Positions 17,915 through 26,902 of a DNA stretch of 64,000 nucleotides are shown here, piece after piece. The stretch is from contig JAFQUB010000022.1 in assembly GCA_017408735.1 (NCBI GenBank), positions 1-64,000 on the forward strand, in the 5' to 3' direction. Within the stretch, counting starts at the first letter, position 1, and the number at the start of each line of letters is the position of its first letter. This DNA is from Lachnospiraceae bacterium. Lineage in GTDB: Bacteria > Bacillota > Clostridia > Lachnospirales > Lachnospiraceae. The notes beneath the pieces were generated by a model, which saw only the letters and a list, made by a program, of their open reading frames with translations, ran no database searches and had not been told where the DNA came from. A program made the translations under genes and the position numbers.

Positions 17915-19993
17915 ATGAATTATTATAAACTTTTTGAACAGGAAAATGGGGAAGTTGAAGAACGGCTTGAATTATATCGGGAGCGGATTCGTGCAATCAG
18001 TACGGAAAATAGTGTAGCAGAGCCGTTTTTAGGATACTTTGTTAAGGTGGCCGACTTTATTGAAAAAATGTACGAACTTTCAGAAATAATAAAGTCAGAA
18101 AAGGACAGAGATTATTCTTTAGAACAGTTACAGAAACTAAACGCATCCCTGTATGAAGACATTGCAGGAGCAGCCTATGAGCAAAGTTATGCCAATCCTT
18201 CCTATGCAGTAGAAAAGTTAGGTGAAGAATACGGAGCAGTGTTAAGTTTTCTTTATACAGAGATACGTGGAATGATTGTGTATGCTTATGAGGGCAGAAT
18301 GCTAGAGTTCTCTATGATGGCAGAACTTTTTATTGAGATATACAATCTGTTTGAACAAGAAGAATTGTTATCCTTAAAAGAAGTAAAATCGGTGCTTTAC
18401 TGGTTTGTCAGTGATTACAGCGATGTAACCGTTACTTATCGCATCAGGGAACAGTTAGACCCGTCCCTTAACTTTGCTACAGATATTATTACCAAGGCTG
18501 ACTTAAATGATTTGAGATATTTATATTATTATGGTGAATATATAACTGATACCGAATTAAAAACAGCAGAGTTTTTAAATACTCTGGATGAAGAAACGGT
18601 TGAGAAAATTGCTTCGGCATACACAGAAGGGTATCGTATCGGGTTTATCAATGGAAACAAGGATTTATCCAAGAAAAAAGTGGTTAATATACGCTACAGT
18701 GTGGGATTTGAGCGTATAATTAAAAAAGCGATTGAGAATTTTGAAAAAATGGGCTTGCAGCCTGCAATTTACAGAGCGGCAGTGCATACGGTAAATAAAA
18801 GAAAGCATATTAAAATAGGTTATTTTTCTACCTCACCAAACAAACAGTATGATTATGACCATAGAGCAGATGATGCCTTGTATTTAGACAAAGCCTTTGT
18901 AGAGCGTAAACTGGGTGTACTTCGTACTGCTTACGAAGAGTACAAAGAACTGGCATCCGTTCATGGTGGTCCGGCATGCATGGAAATATTTGGTGAAGAA
19001 CCATTTGTTCCGGAAAATAAAAGTAGTGCACTGCAGTTAAGTGAAAAGCAGCAGAAACTTTCTGTGCAGTACAATAATGCAGCAGGAGAAATCACTAATA
19101 CCTATATTAAGGGTGAGGAGAGAAGTTTCACGATTATCGCATTCCCGATTCCGGAAATCGGAGAGCAGTTTGAAGAAATTTTCCGTGAAGTAATTAAAAT
19201 TAACACACTGGATTACAAGCTGTACCAGAATATTCAGCAAAGAATTATTGAAACTCTGGATAAGGGCGAATATGTGGAAATCCTTGGAAAAGGCGAAAAC
19301 AAAACAAATTTAAAGGTTGCATTACAGCCGGTTAAAGATGTGACCAAAGAAACAAAATTTGAAAACTGTGTGGCAGATGTAAATATTCCGGTAGGTGAGG
19401 TGTTTACTTCTCCGAAACTGTCCGGAACCACTGGTTTGCTTCATGTAACCAAAGTTTATCTCAACGAACTTTGTTACCATAATATAGAAGTGGAATTCAA
19501 AGATGGAATGATTGCAGATTACACCTGTACCAACTTTGAAAAAGAAGAAGACAACAAAAAATATATCAAAGAAAATGTGCTGTACAATCATGAAACCCTT
19601 CCAATGGGCGAGTTTGCCATTGGAACCAATACCACAGCTTACATGGCGGCGGCAAAATATAATATTAATGATAAACTGCCAATTCTGATTGCGGAAAAGA
19701 CAGGGCCACATTTTGCAGTGGGAGATACCTGCTACAGTTGGTCTGAGGATACGAAAGTATACAATCCGGACGGCAGGGAAATCGTAGCAAAGGACAATGA
19801 GGTATCTATACTTCGTAAAGAAGACATTTCCAAAGCGTATTTCAACTGTCATACAGATATTACGATTCCCTATGATGAATTAAAAGAAATTGCAGTGGTT
19901 ACGGCGGATGGAGAACGCATCAGCATTATTCAGGATGGAAGATTTGTCTTAGAGGGATGTGAAGATCTGAACAAACCTTTTGACAATTATTAA
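17915..19993 (+). CDS. M29-family-like metallo-aminopeptidase with long N-terminal extension
   Basis: 692 residues, ATG 17915 behind GGAAAGGG. The first 300 or so residues are helical and match nothing I know. The C-terminal 350 residues show the M29 (thermophilic aminopeptidase, AmpS/PepS) pattern: GEVFTSPKLSGT, then LPMGEFAIGTN, then EKTGPHFAVGDTCYS, then FNCHTDITI. These would supply the Glu, Glu, His and His/Asp metal ligands. It should release N-terminal amino acids from peptides in the cytoplasm. Typical M29 enzymes are about 410 residues, so the extension is the unusual part. The purE promoter begins within its last codons. Confidence 0.82.
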   Translation: MNYYKLFEQENGEVEERLELYRERIRAISTENSVAEPFLGYFVKVADFIEKMYELSEIIKSEKDRDYSLEQLQKLNASLYEDIAGAAYEQSYANPSYAVEKLGEEYGAVLSFLYTEIRGMIVYAYEGRMLEFSMMAELFIEIYNLFEQEELLSLKEVKSVLYWFVSDYSDVTVTYRIREQLDPSLNFATDIITKADLNDLRYLYYYGEYITDTELKTAEFLNTLDEETVEKIASAYTEGYRIGFINGNKDLSKKKVVNIRYSVGFERIIKKAIENFEKMGLQPAIYRAAVHTVNKRKHIKIGYFSTSPNKQYDYDHRADDALYLDKAFVERKLGVLRTAYEEYKELASVHGGPACMEIFGEEPFVPENKSSALQLSEKQQKLSVQYNNAAGEITNTYIKGEERSFTIIAFPIPEIGEQFEEIFREVIKINTLDYKLYQNIQQRIIETLDKGEYVEILGKGENKTNLKVALQPVKDVTKETKFENCVADVNIPVGEVFTSPKLSGTTGLLHVTKVYLNELCYHNIEVEFKDGMIADYTCTNFEKEEDNKKYIKENVLYNHETLPMGEFAIGTNTTAYMAAAKYNINDKLPILIAEKTGPHFAVGDTCYSWSEDTKVYNPDGREIVAKDNEVSILRKEDISKAYFNCHTDITIPYDELKEIAVVTADGERISIIQDGRFVLEGCEDLNKPFDNY

Positions 19994-20008
19994 AATATAA
20001 AGTATTAT
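19980..20008 (+). promoter_or_regulatory. Near-consensus promoter of the pur operon
   Basis: TTGACA (19980-19985), exactly 17 bases, then TATTAT (20003-20008). The -35 box overlaps the last codons of the aminopeptidase gene. A weak dyad (TTACTTA, ACG, TAAGAGTAA) follows at about 20008-20026, close to the start of transcription, and could be an operator or leader hairpin. Confidence 0.8.
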
Positions 20009-20046
20009 TACTTAACGTAAGAGTAAAGTAACGAAAGGAGATTACT

Positions 20047-20559
20047 ATGGCAAAAGTAGGAATTGTTATGGGTAGTGACTCAGACATGCCGATTATGGCA
20101 AAAGCGGCAGATGTATTGGAGGAATTAGGCATTGATTATGAAATGACTATTATTTCCGCTCACAGAGAACCGGATGTGTTTTTCGAATATGCAAAAACAG
20201 CAGAGGAAAAAGGTTTTAAGGTAATTATTGCAGGAGCAGGTATGGCAGCACATTTACCGGGTATGTGTGCAGCAATTTTTCCAATGCCTGTAATTGGTAT
20301 TCCAATGCACACCACAAGTCTTGGAGGCAGAGATTCCCTGTACTCAATCGTACAGATGCCATCAGGAATTCCGGTTGCAACAGTAGCAATCAATGGCGGT
20401 GCAAACGCAGCTCTGTTAGCAGCAAAGATGCTTTCTATTTCAGACAGTGATTTACTTGCAAAATTAAAAGCATACTCAGCAGAGTTAAAGACACAGGTAG
20501 AAAATAAAGATAAAAAATTACAAGAAATTGGATATAAAGAATATTTAAAGAACAAATAG
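20047..20559 (+). CDS. purE: N5-carboxyaminoimidazole ribonucleotide mutase
   Basis: 170 residues, ATG 20047 behind GAAAGGAG. Class I PurE, moving the carboxyl group from N5-CAIR to CAIR. Motifs: GSDSDMPIM, ISAHREPD with the catalytic His, and GAGMAAHLPGMCA. The partner purK is not in the window. First gene of purE-purM-purN-purD, 12 bases before purM. Confidence 0.97.
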   Translation: MAKVGIVMGSDSDMPIMAKAADVLEELGIDYEMTIISAHREPDVFFEYAKTAEEKGFKVIIAGAGMAAHLPGMCAAIFPMPVIGIPMHTTSLGGRDSLYSIVQMPSGIPVATVAINGGANAALLAAKMLSISDSDLLAKLKAYSAELKTQVENKDKKLQEIGYKEYLKNK

Positions 20560-20571
20560 GAGGATGAAACC

Positions 20572-21597
20572 ATGGATTACAAGAAAGCTGGCGTAGATAT
20601 TGAGGCAGGATACGAATCTGTAAAATTAATGAAACAGCACATTGCAAAGACAATGCGTCCGGAAGTGTTAACAGACATCGGAGGATTCTCAGGAGCATTT
20701 TCCATGAGTGCATTTAAAAACATGGAAAAACCTACTTTAGTTTCCGGTACAGATGGTGTGGGAACTAAGTTAAAGCTTGCATTTTTAATGGACAAGCATG
20801 ATACTGTTGGTATCGACTGTGTAGCTATGTGTGTGAACGATATTGCATGTGCAGGTGGAGAACCTTTATTCTTCTTAGATTATATTGCATGCGGAAAGAA
20901 CGAACCGGAAAAAATTGCTACTATCGTAAGCGGTGTTGCAGAAGGATGCCGTCAGTCCGGAGCTGCCTTAATCGGTGGAGAAACAGCAGAAATGCCGGGA
21001 TTCTATCCTGTTGATGAATATGACCTTGCAGGATTTGCAGTAGGTGTGGTAGATGAAAAAGATTTAATTACTGGAAAAACTTTAAAACCAAACGATGTAT
21101 TGATTGGTATTGCATCTTCCGGTGTACATAGTAATGGATTTTCTTTAGTTCGTAAAGTATTTACCATGACGGAAGAAGCACTTCATACAAGCTATGACTG
21201 CTTAGGAACAACACTTGGAAATGCTTTGATTGCTCCAACTAAGATTTATGTTAGAACTTTAAGAAACATCAAAGAAGCAGGTATTAAGATTAAGGCCTGC
21301 AGCCATATTACAGGTGGTGGTTTCTATGAAAATATTCCTCGTATGTTACCGGACGGAATCCGCGCTGTTGTGGAAAAGAACAGCTATGATATTCCACCAA
21401 TTTTTGGAATGTTAAAGAAAGATGGAGATATCAAAGAAGAAATTATGTACAATACATTCAACATGGGACTTGGTATGATAATTGCTGTAAATGAAGCAGA
21501 TGTGGATGCTACAATGAAAGCAATCAAAGCAGCCGGAGAAATCCCATACGTTGTAGGACGTACAGAAGCTGGAGAAAAGGGAGTAACATTATGCTAA
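20572..21597 (+). CDS. purM: Phosphoribosylformylglycinamidine cyclo-ligase (AIR synthetase)
   Basis: 341 residues, ATG 20572 behind AGGAGG. ATP-dependent ring closure of FGAM to AIR. Family signatures: [44 protein letters not shown] and [13 protein letters not shown]. The usual length for the family. Its last codons overlap the purN start (ATG 21591), implying coupled translation. Confidence 0.97.
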   Translation: MDYKKAGVDIEAGYESVKLMKQHIAKTMRPEVLTDIGGFSGAFSMSAFKNMEKPTLVSGTDGVGTKLKLAFLMDKHDTVGIDCVAMCVNDIACAGGEPLFFLDYIACGKNEPEKIATIVSGVAEGCRQSGAALIGGETAEMPGFYPVDEYDLAGFAVGVVDEKDLITGKTLKPNDVLIGIASSGVHSNGFSLVRKVFTMTEEALHTSYDCLGTTLGNALIAPTKIYVRTLRNIKEAGIKIKACSHITGGGFYENIPRMLPDGIRAVVEKNSYDIPPIFGMLKKDGDIKEEIMYNTFNMGLGMIIAVNEADVDATMKAIKAAGEIPYVVGRTEAGEKGVTLC

Positions 21598-22214
21598 AAG
21601 TCGCAGTCTTAGTATCCGGAGGCGGAACAAACCTGCAGGCAATTATTGATTCCATGGCAACTGGAAAGATTACCAATGCAGAAATTGTGACTGTTATCAG
21701 CAATAACAAGAATGCATATGCTTTAGAAAGAGCTGAAAAGGCAGAAATTCCTGCAAAATGTGTTTCTCCAAAGGATTATGAAAGCAGAGAATTATTTAAT
21801 AAAGCATTGTTGGAAGCCGTTGAGGAGTCCGGTGCAGATTTAATTGTACTGGCTGGATTCTTAGTGGTAATTCCACAGGAAATGATAGAAAAATACAGAA
21901 ATCGTATTATTAATGTACATCCGTCATTGATTCCGTCCTTCTGTGGAACAGGATATTATGGACTGAAAGTACATGAAGCGGCCTTAGAACGTGGCGTTAG
22001 AGTTAGTGGTGCTACAGTACACTTCGTAGATGAAGGAACAGACACCGGTCCAATTATTTTGCAGAAGGCAGTAGAAGTATTAGACGGCGATACTCCACAG
22101 CTTCTGCAAAAGAGAATTATGGAACGTGCAGAATGGGTGATTTTACCTATGGCGATTGACTTGATTGCCAACGGTAAGCTAGAAGTAAAAGACGGAAAAG
22201 TGATTAGTAAGTAA
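21591..22214 (+). CDS. purN: Phosphoribosylglycinamide formyltransferase
   Basis: 207 residues, ATG 21591. Transfers the formyl group of 10-formyl-THF to GAR. The catalytic Asn/His/Asp set is visible: [11 protein letters not shown] for Asn and His, and [13 protein letters not shown] for Asp. The GGGTNLQA phosphate loop is near the start. Eleven bases separate it from purD. Confidence 0.97.
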   Translation: MLKVAVLVSGGGTNLQAIIDSMATGKITNAEIVTVISNNKNAYALERAEKAEIPAKCVSPKDYESRELFNKALLEAVEESGADLIVLAGFLVVIPQEMIEKYRNRIINVHPSLIPSFCGTGYYGLKVHEAALERGVRVSGATVHFVDEGTDTGPIILQKAVEVLDGDTPQLLQKRIMERAEWVILPMAIDLIANGKLEVKDGKVISK

Positions 22215-22225
22215 GGAGAAAGAAT

Positions 22226-23497
22226 ATGAAAGTTTTAATCGTAGGAAGTGGCGGTAGAGAACATGCCATTGCTACAGCGGTAGCGAAAAGCCCGAAGGTA
22301 GATAAAATATATTGTGCTCCGGGAAATGCAGGAATCGCAGAATTAGCAGAATGTGTTTCCATTGGAGCTATGGAATTTGACAAATTAGTAGAATTTGCTA
22401 AGAAGGAAAACATTGACTTAACCATTATTGGTATGGATGACCCGTTGGTTGGCGGTGTGGTAGATGCTTTTGAAGCGGAAGGCTTGAGAGTATTTGGACC
22501 TCGCAAAAACGCAGCTATTCTGGAAGGTTCTAAAGCATTTTCTAAGGATTTGATGAAAAAATATGATATTCCTACTGCTGCTTATGAAAACTTTGATTCT
22601 GCAGAAGCAGCCCTTGCTTACTTAGAAACAGCCGATTTTCCAATTGTGTTAAAGGCAGACGGTCTTGCATTGGGAAAAGGTGTGTTGATTTGTAATACCT
22701 TAGAAGAAGCTAAGGAAGGCGTAAAATCCATTATGCTGGATAAACAGTTTGGCTCTGCCGGAAACAGACTGGTTATTGAAGAATTTATGGTAGGACGTGA
22801 AGTGTCTGTACTTTCTTTCGTAGACGGAAAGACAATCAAAACTATGACATCTGCTCAGGATCATAAACGTGCCTTAGATGGTGACCAGGGCTTAAATACC
22901 GGTGGTATGGGAACATTTTCACCAAGTCCGTTCTACACAAAAGAAGTAGAAGAATTCTGTGAAAAATATGTATACCAGAAGACGGTAGATGCCATGGCAG
23001 CAGAAGGCAGACCATTTACAGGAATTATTTTCTTTGGTTTGATGTTAACAGAAAAAGGACCAAGAGTGTTAGAATACAATGCCCGTTTCGGTGATCCGGA
23101 AGCACAGGTAGTACTTCCAAGAATGAAAAATGACATCATCGATGTGGTAGAAGCTTGTATCGATGGAAAATTAGACACCATTGATTTACAGTTTGAAGAC
23201 AATGCAGCAGTTTGTGTTGTATTGGCATCTGAAGGGTATCCAGTAAAATACGATAAAGGTCTTCCGATTAGAGGTTTAGAAAACTTCAAAGACAAAGAAG
23301 GCTATTATGTATTCCACGCAGGAACAGCCATGAAAGATGGTCAGATTGTAACAAACGGTGGACGTGTTCTTGGTGTTACCGCAAAAGGTAAAGATTTAAA
23401 AGAAGCAAGAGCAAATGCATACGAAGCAACTAAATGGGTTGACTTCGATAACAAATATTGCAGAAGCGATATCGGAAAAGCGATTGACGAAGCTTAA
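22226..23497 (+). CDS. purD: Phosphoribosylamine-glycine ligase (GAR synthetase)
   Basis: 423 residues, ATG 22226 behind AAGGAGAAAG. An ATP-grasp enzyme joining phosphoribosylamine and glycine. Motifs: VGSGGREHAIA at the N-terminus, FPIVLKADGLALGKGV in the ATP-grasp core, LNTGGMGTFSPSP and EYNARFGDPEAQV. Last gene of the operon, closed by a terminator directly after the stop. Confidence 0.97.
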   Translation: MKVLIVGSGGREHAIATAVAKSPKVDKIYCAPGNAGIAELAECVSIGAMEFDKLVEFAKKENIDLTIIGMDDPLVGGVVDAFEAEGLRVFGPRKNAAILEGSKAFSKDLMKKYDIPTAAYENFDSAEAALAYLETADFPIVLKADGLALGKGVLICNTLEEAKEGVKSIMLDKQFGSAGNRLVIEEFMVGREVSVLSFVDGKTIKTMTSAQDHKRALDGDQGLNTGGMGTFSPSPFYTKEVEEFCEKYVYQKTVDAMAAEGRPFTGIIFFGLMLTEKGPRVLEYNARFGDPEAQVVLPRMKNDIIDVVEACIDGKLDTIDLQFEDNAAVCVVLASEGYPVKYDKGLPIRGLENFKDKEGYYVFHAGTAMKDGQIVTNGGRVLGVTAKGKDLKEARANAYEATKWVDFDNKYCRSDIGKAIDEA

Positions 23498-23502
23498 AAT
23501 AC

Positions 23503-23537
23503 AAAAATTCCTAGGCAGAAATGTCTGGGAATTTTTT
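23503..23537 (+). terminator. Terminator of the pur operon
   Basis: AAAATTCC and GGAATTTT frame an imperfect stem of 12-14 pairs (23503-23516 with 23522-23536) with a short loop and a six-T tail. Confidence 0.85.
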
Positions 23538-23591
23538 GCGTTTAAAGAAAAAAGTGAATATTAGTATAAAAAAGATAAGGAATTGCAATCG

Positions 23592-23635
23592 AATCACGAT
23601 TAAATCGCGATTGAAATCGCGATTTAATCGTGATA
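23592..23635. promoter_or_regulatory. Operator-like array of four AATCRCGATT boxes forming a 19-bp inverted repeat
   Basis: Four copies of the near-palindrome AATCRYGAT(T) start at 23592, 23603, 23615 and 23626, so spacing is 11, 12 and 11 bases, about one helical turn each. Together they make perfect 19-base arms (23593-23611 and 23616-23634) around a 4-base centre. The array ends 29 bases before the start codon of a predicted DNA-binding regulator, so autoregulation by cooperative binding is the simplest reading. Confidence 0.7.
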
Positions 23636-23663
23636 AAATATAGAAAACAGCAGGAGGTGTGAT

Positions 23664-24977
23664 ATGGAATTTGTTGAAAGTAGTCATTTAGAGTTAAAAG
23701 AAATTATTAATGCAGACTTTAAAAAGGAAATTATTGCATTTGCCAATACGGATGGCGGAGAAATTTATGTTGGAGTGGCAAAAAATGGTGATATCGTAGG
23801 CGTGGAGAATACAGAAAAGGAAATGGAACGAATCAGTAGTATGATACATGATGGGATTCAGCCGGATTTGATTCCGTTTACTTCCATTGAAACTGTAAGT
23901 ATAGAGGGGAAAAAATTAATTCATGTAAATGTATCCCGAGGCGGAAAAATTCCATATCATTTAACGGATAAAGGACTAAAACCAAGCGGGGTATATATTC
24001 GGCATGGTGTAGCATCAATTCCTGCAAGTGAAGAAATGATTCGCGAAATGATACGTCAAAGTGATGGAATAACTTTTGATAAAGCAAGAACAATGAATCA
24101 GGAATTGACTTTTCAATATGCAGAAAAATACTTTTCAAAACGCGATATCGCTTTTCAAACAGAAAATAAAAGAACATTAGGACTTATTGATACTGATGGA
24201 TATTATACCAATGTCGCCCTGCTTTTGTCCGACCAATGTGAACATAGTATTAAATGTGCCGTTTTTGAAGGGGATGGAAAAACACGCTTTAAGACACGAA
24301 AAGAATTTTACGGTTCCGTATTAAAGCAGTTAGAAGAAGCTTATGAATATATTAGCCTGCAAAATAATGTTTATGCAGATTTTGTGGGATTGGAGCGTGT
24401 GGAAAGCTTTGATTATCCGGAGTATGCCTTGCGAGAGGCTTTGCTCAACACTATTGTACACAGAGATTATAACTACTCCGGCAGTACAATTATCAATATA
24501 TTTGACAACCGAATAGAATTTGTATCTATTGGCGGTCTGGTAAAAGGGATTACTTTGAACGATATTATGCGTGGTGTATCACAATCAAGAAATATGGTAC
24601 TGGCAAATATTTTTTATCGGTTGAAGCTTATTGAGAGTTATGGAACAGGTATTCAAAGAATTATGGAAAGTTATCAAGATAAAATGCAGCCACAGTTTTT
24701 TGCGGAAACCACTTCTTTTGTAACCGTGCTGCCAAACCTCCATGCTTCTCAACCTACTCAGCAAAAAACAGAAGATATAACAACCGAAAGCAAAGTCTTG
24801 GATCTATTTGCGGACAAAAACGAGATTACCCGCAAAGATGTTGAAAAATTATTAGGCTGTTCCAGCTTTCCAGCCCGCAAAATTCTCAATTCATTAATAG
24901 CACAAAACAAAATAAGTGTAATCGGAAACGCAAGAGCAACCAGATATATTTTAACAACCCCAGACCCAAAATATTAA
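23664..24977 (+). CDS. AlbA_2/Schlafen-type DNA-binding regulator with HATPase-like domain
   Basis: 437 residues, ATG 23664 behind AGGAGGTG. The N-terminal AlbA_2 domain shows ESSHLELKEI, then FANTDGGEIYVGVAKNGDIVGV. The middle and C-terminal part shows EALLNTIVHRDYNYSG, IEFVSIGGLVKGI and SYGTGIQRI, the HATPase_c_4-type region of RecG-like/ATP-binding regulators. A final winged-helix segment (ITRKDVEKLLGCSS) follows. This family often serves as an autoregulated transcription factor. The multi-box operator just upstream supports that. The last 26 codons end almost only in A or C (22 of 26), unlike the rest of the gene. Confidence 0.85.
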   Translation: MEFVESSHLELKEIINADFKKEIIAFANTDGGEIYVGVAKNGDIVGVENTEKEMERISSMIHDGIQPDLIPFTSIETVSIEGKKLIHVNVSRGGKIPYHLTDKGLKPSGVYIRHGVASIPASEEMIREMIRQSDGITFDKARTMNQELTFQYAEKYFSKRDIAFQTENKRTLGLIDTDGYYTNVALLLSDQCEHSIKCAVFEGDGKTRFKTRKEFYGSVLKQLEEAYEYISLQNNVYADFVGLERVESFDYPEYALREALLNTIVHRDYNYSGSTIINIFDNRIEFVSIGGLVKGITLNDIMRGVSQSRNMVLANIFYRLKLIESYGTGIQRIMESYQDKMQPQFFAETTSFVTVLPNLHASQPTQQKTEDITTESKVLDLFADKNEITRKDVEKLLGCSSFPARKILNSLIAQNKISVIGNARATRYILTTPDPKY

Positions 24978-25092
24978 AAACAAGTAAAATCTCGCAAAAG
25001 TAACAGTAATACTAAGATTTATCCTTAATATTATCCTTGCAATTTCCCTCAATATCATATATACTTTACTTGTTTTATTGTATTTCACAAAA

Positions 25093-25128
25093 GCGAAATT
25101 TTTGAGGTGATTAGCGGAAAAATTCGCT
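25093..25128 (+). terminator. Hairpin between the AlbA_2 gene and element A
   Basis: AGCGAAATTTTT pairs with AAAAATTCGCT, with one bulged A and a 13-base loop. It lies 116 bases past the stop codon, directly before the long palindromic element. It lacks a following T-run, so it could instead belong to the element. Confidence 0.4.
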
Positions 25129-25132
25129 GACA

Positions 25133-25364
25133 TATTGTGGAAGTGGTTGTGCTGTGACAGGACTATGTAGGGAGATTAGATATTCTTAGTGTCCCGATAG
25201 ATACTCAGCAATTCCCGGACAGGACGTCCGGGAAAGGAACACCTGAGCCATGGATGGCGAATGTGTTCCGGTTGCGTACTGTATGCCAAGAATTTAATAT
25301 CGGGACACTTAGAATATCTTATCGCCCGGAATCGTTCTGTCACAGCACAACCACTTCCACAATA
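25133..25364. ncRNA. Element A: 232-base long-hairpin structured element
   Basis: The outer 28-base arms (25133-25160 and 25337-25364) are perfectly complementary. A second 21-base pair of arms (25179-25199 and 25298-25318) has one mismatch. Inside are a 7-bp hairpin (CCCGGAC at 25214, GTCCGGG at 25226) and a second 7-bp stem (GGAACAC at 25236, GTGTTCC at 25263) holding GAGCC (25245) and TGGCGAA (25255), then ACTGTA (25278). CTCAG (25204) could pair with CTGAG (25243) as a pseudoknot. Element B shares the GAGCC/GGCGAA hairpin and the ACTGTA, although the outer arms differ in sequence. No protein is encoded. It could act as RNA or as a folded DNA strand; which strand is transcribed is unknown. 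Confidence 0.65.
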
Positions 25365-25429
25365 CGCCCTCCAACTATCCTCTAATCCCCCAAAAACTCA
25401 AGCGAAGAAAATTAAGGAGTTGATATAAA

Positions 25430-26902
25430 TTGGAACAAAACCCACCAAAAGCACCATTAACCCAAGAGGATACACCAATCCATCACGCTCTCGAGGAGCA
25501 GAGAATAAACCGTCTGGCTCATTTTGATGTGCCGGGACACAAGGGCGGAAGAGGAAATAAAGAATTAAAACGTTTTCTTGGGGATACCTGTTTACAGTTG
25601 GATATGAATTCCATGAAACCGTTGGATAATTTATGCCATCCGGTTTCCGTGATTAAAGATGCTCAGGAACTGACTGCCCAGGCTTTTGGTGCAGATGAGG
25701 CGTTTTTTATTGTAAATGGAACTACTGCGGCAGTACAGGCAATGATCATGTCTGTTTGTAAAGCGGGAGATAAATTAATTATGCCTAGAAATGTCCATAG
25801 AAGTGCAATCAATGCATTGGTAGTCTGTGGTGCACAGCCGGTGTATGTAAATCCGGGAGTGAATCGTTCTTTGGGAATTCCTTTGGGAATGGCTATGGCA
25901 GACGTGAAAAAAGCCATGGATGAAAATCCGGATGCAAAAGCTATTTTGGTGAATAATCCGACTTATTATGGTATTTGTTCTGATTTAAGACAGATTGTAA
26001 AGCTGGCTCATGAAAGGGGAATGTATGTACTGGTGGACGAAGCTCATGGGACACATTTTTATTTTCATGAGGAATTACCGGTATCTGCTATGGAAGCAGG
26101 GGCAGATATGGCGGCAGTGAGTATGCATAAGACAGGTGGTTCACTGACACAGAGTTCCATATTGCTTACGAAAAACTCCATTAATGCAGATTATGTAAGA
26201 CAGATTATCAATTTGACTCAGACTACAAGCGGTTCTTATTTGCTGTTATCTTCATTGGATATTGCAAGAAAGAATCTTTCACTGAACGGACGTCAGATGT
26301 TTGAAAAAACCATGCAGTTTGCTAATTATGCCAGAGAAGAAATTAATAAACTGGGCGGTTATTATGCCTTTGGAGAAGAATTGGTGGATGGAGATGCTGT
26401 ATATGCATTTGACAGCACAAAACTGTCCGTACATACCAGAGATATCGGACTTGCCGGAATTGAAGTATATGATTTACTTCGGGATGAATACGGAATCCAG
26501 ATAGAATTTGGTGATATCGGAAATATTTTAGCTATAATTTCCGGTGGTGACAGAAATTTAGAGATAGAACGTCTGATTTCAGCTCTTTCAGAAATAAAAA
26601 GATTATATGAAAAGGACCGGGCAGGACTTTTTGACCATGAATATATTAACCCAACCATAGCAATGGGACCACAGCAGGCATTCTATGGGAAAAAGAAAAT
26701 GATACCAATTGAAGAAAGCGAAGGCGGTATCTGTGGAGAATTTGTTATGTGTTATCCGCCAGGCATTCCAATTTTGGCACCGGGAGAGATGATTACCAAG
26801 GATATTTTGGCGTATATTGCTTATGCCAAAGAGAAAGGTTGTTTTATGACCGGTACGCAGGATATGAAGATTGAGAATATTAATATCGTGGAGGTAGAAT
26901 AA
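25430..26902 (+). CDS. speA: Orn/Lys/Arg decarboxylase family protein, probable arginine decarboxylase
   Basis: 490 residues from a TTG start at 25430 with AAGGAG upstream. A fold-type I PLP enzyme. Motifs: RLAHFDVPGHKGG near the N-terminus, FIVNGTTAAVQAM, VDEAHGTHFYFHEE and the PLP-lysine in SMHKTGGSLTQSS. The length and the missing wing domain match short Gram-positive SpeA-type enzymes. Substrate arginine is inferred from context; lysine or ornithine cannot be excluded. It heads a polyamine run and its stop overlaps speE (TAATG). Fourteen of its first 17 codons end in A or C, unlike the rest of the gene. Confidence 0.85.
   Translation: MEQNPPKAPLTQEDTPIHHALEEQRINRLAHFDVPGHKGGRGNKELKRFLGDTCLQLDMNSMKPLDNLCHPVSVIKDAQELTAQAFGADEAFFIVNGTTAAVQAMIMSVCKAGDKLIMPRNVHRSAINALVVCGAQPVYVNPGVNRSLGIPLGMAMADVKKAMDENPDAKAILVNNPTYYGICSDLRQIVKLAHERGMYVLVDEAHGTHFYFHEELPVSAMEAGADMAAVSMHKTGGSLTQSSILLTKNSINADYVRQIINLTQTTSGSYLLLSSLDIARKNLSLNGRQMFEKTMQFANYAREEINKLGGYYAFGEELVDGDAVYAFDSTKLSVHTRDIGLAGIEVYDLLRDEYGIQIEFGDIGNILAIISGGDRNLEIERLISALSEIKRLYEKDRAGLFDHEYINPTIAMGPQQAFYGKKKMIPIEESEGGICGEFVMCYPPGIPILAPGEMITKDILAYIAYAKEKGCFMTGTQDMKIENINIVEVE

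Noticed and set aside
23592-23635. CRISPR array or origin iterons
   Set aside because: The boxes are 10 bases with no spacers and lie directly before a regulator gene; no replication gene is nearby.
25133-25364. Insertion-sequence relic or MITE with terminal inverted repeats
   Set aside because: No transposase remnant or clear target duplication is seen, and the arms of A and B differ in sequence while inner core motifs are kept, the opposite of a MITE family.
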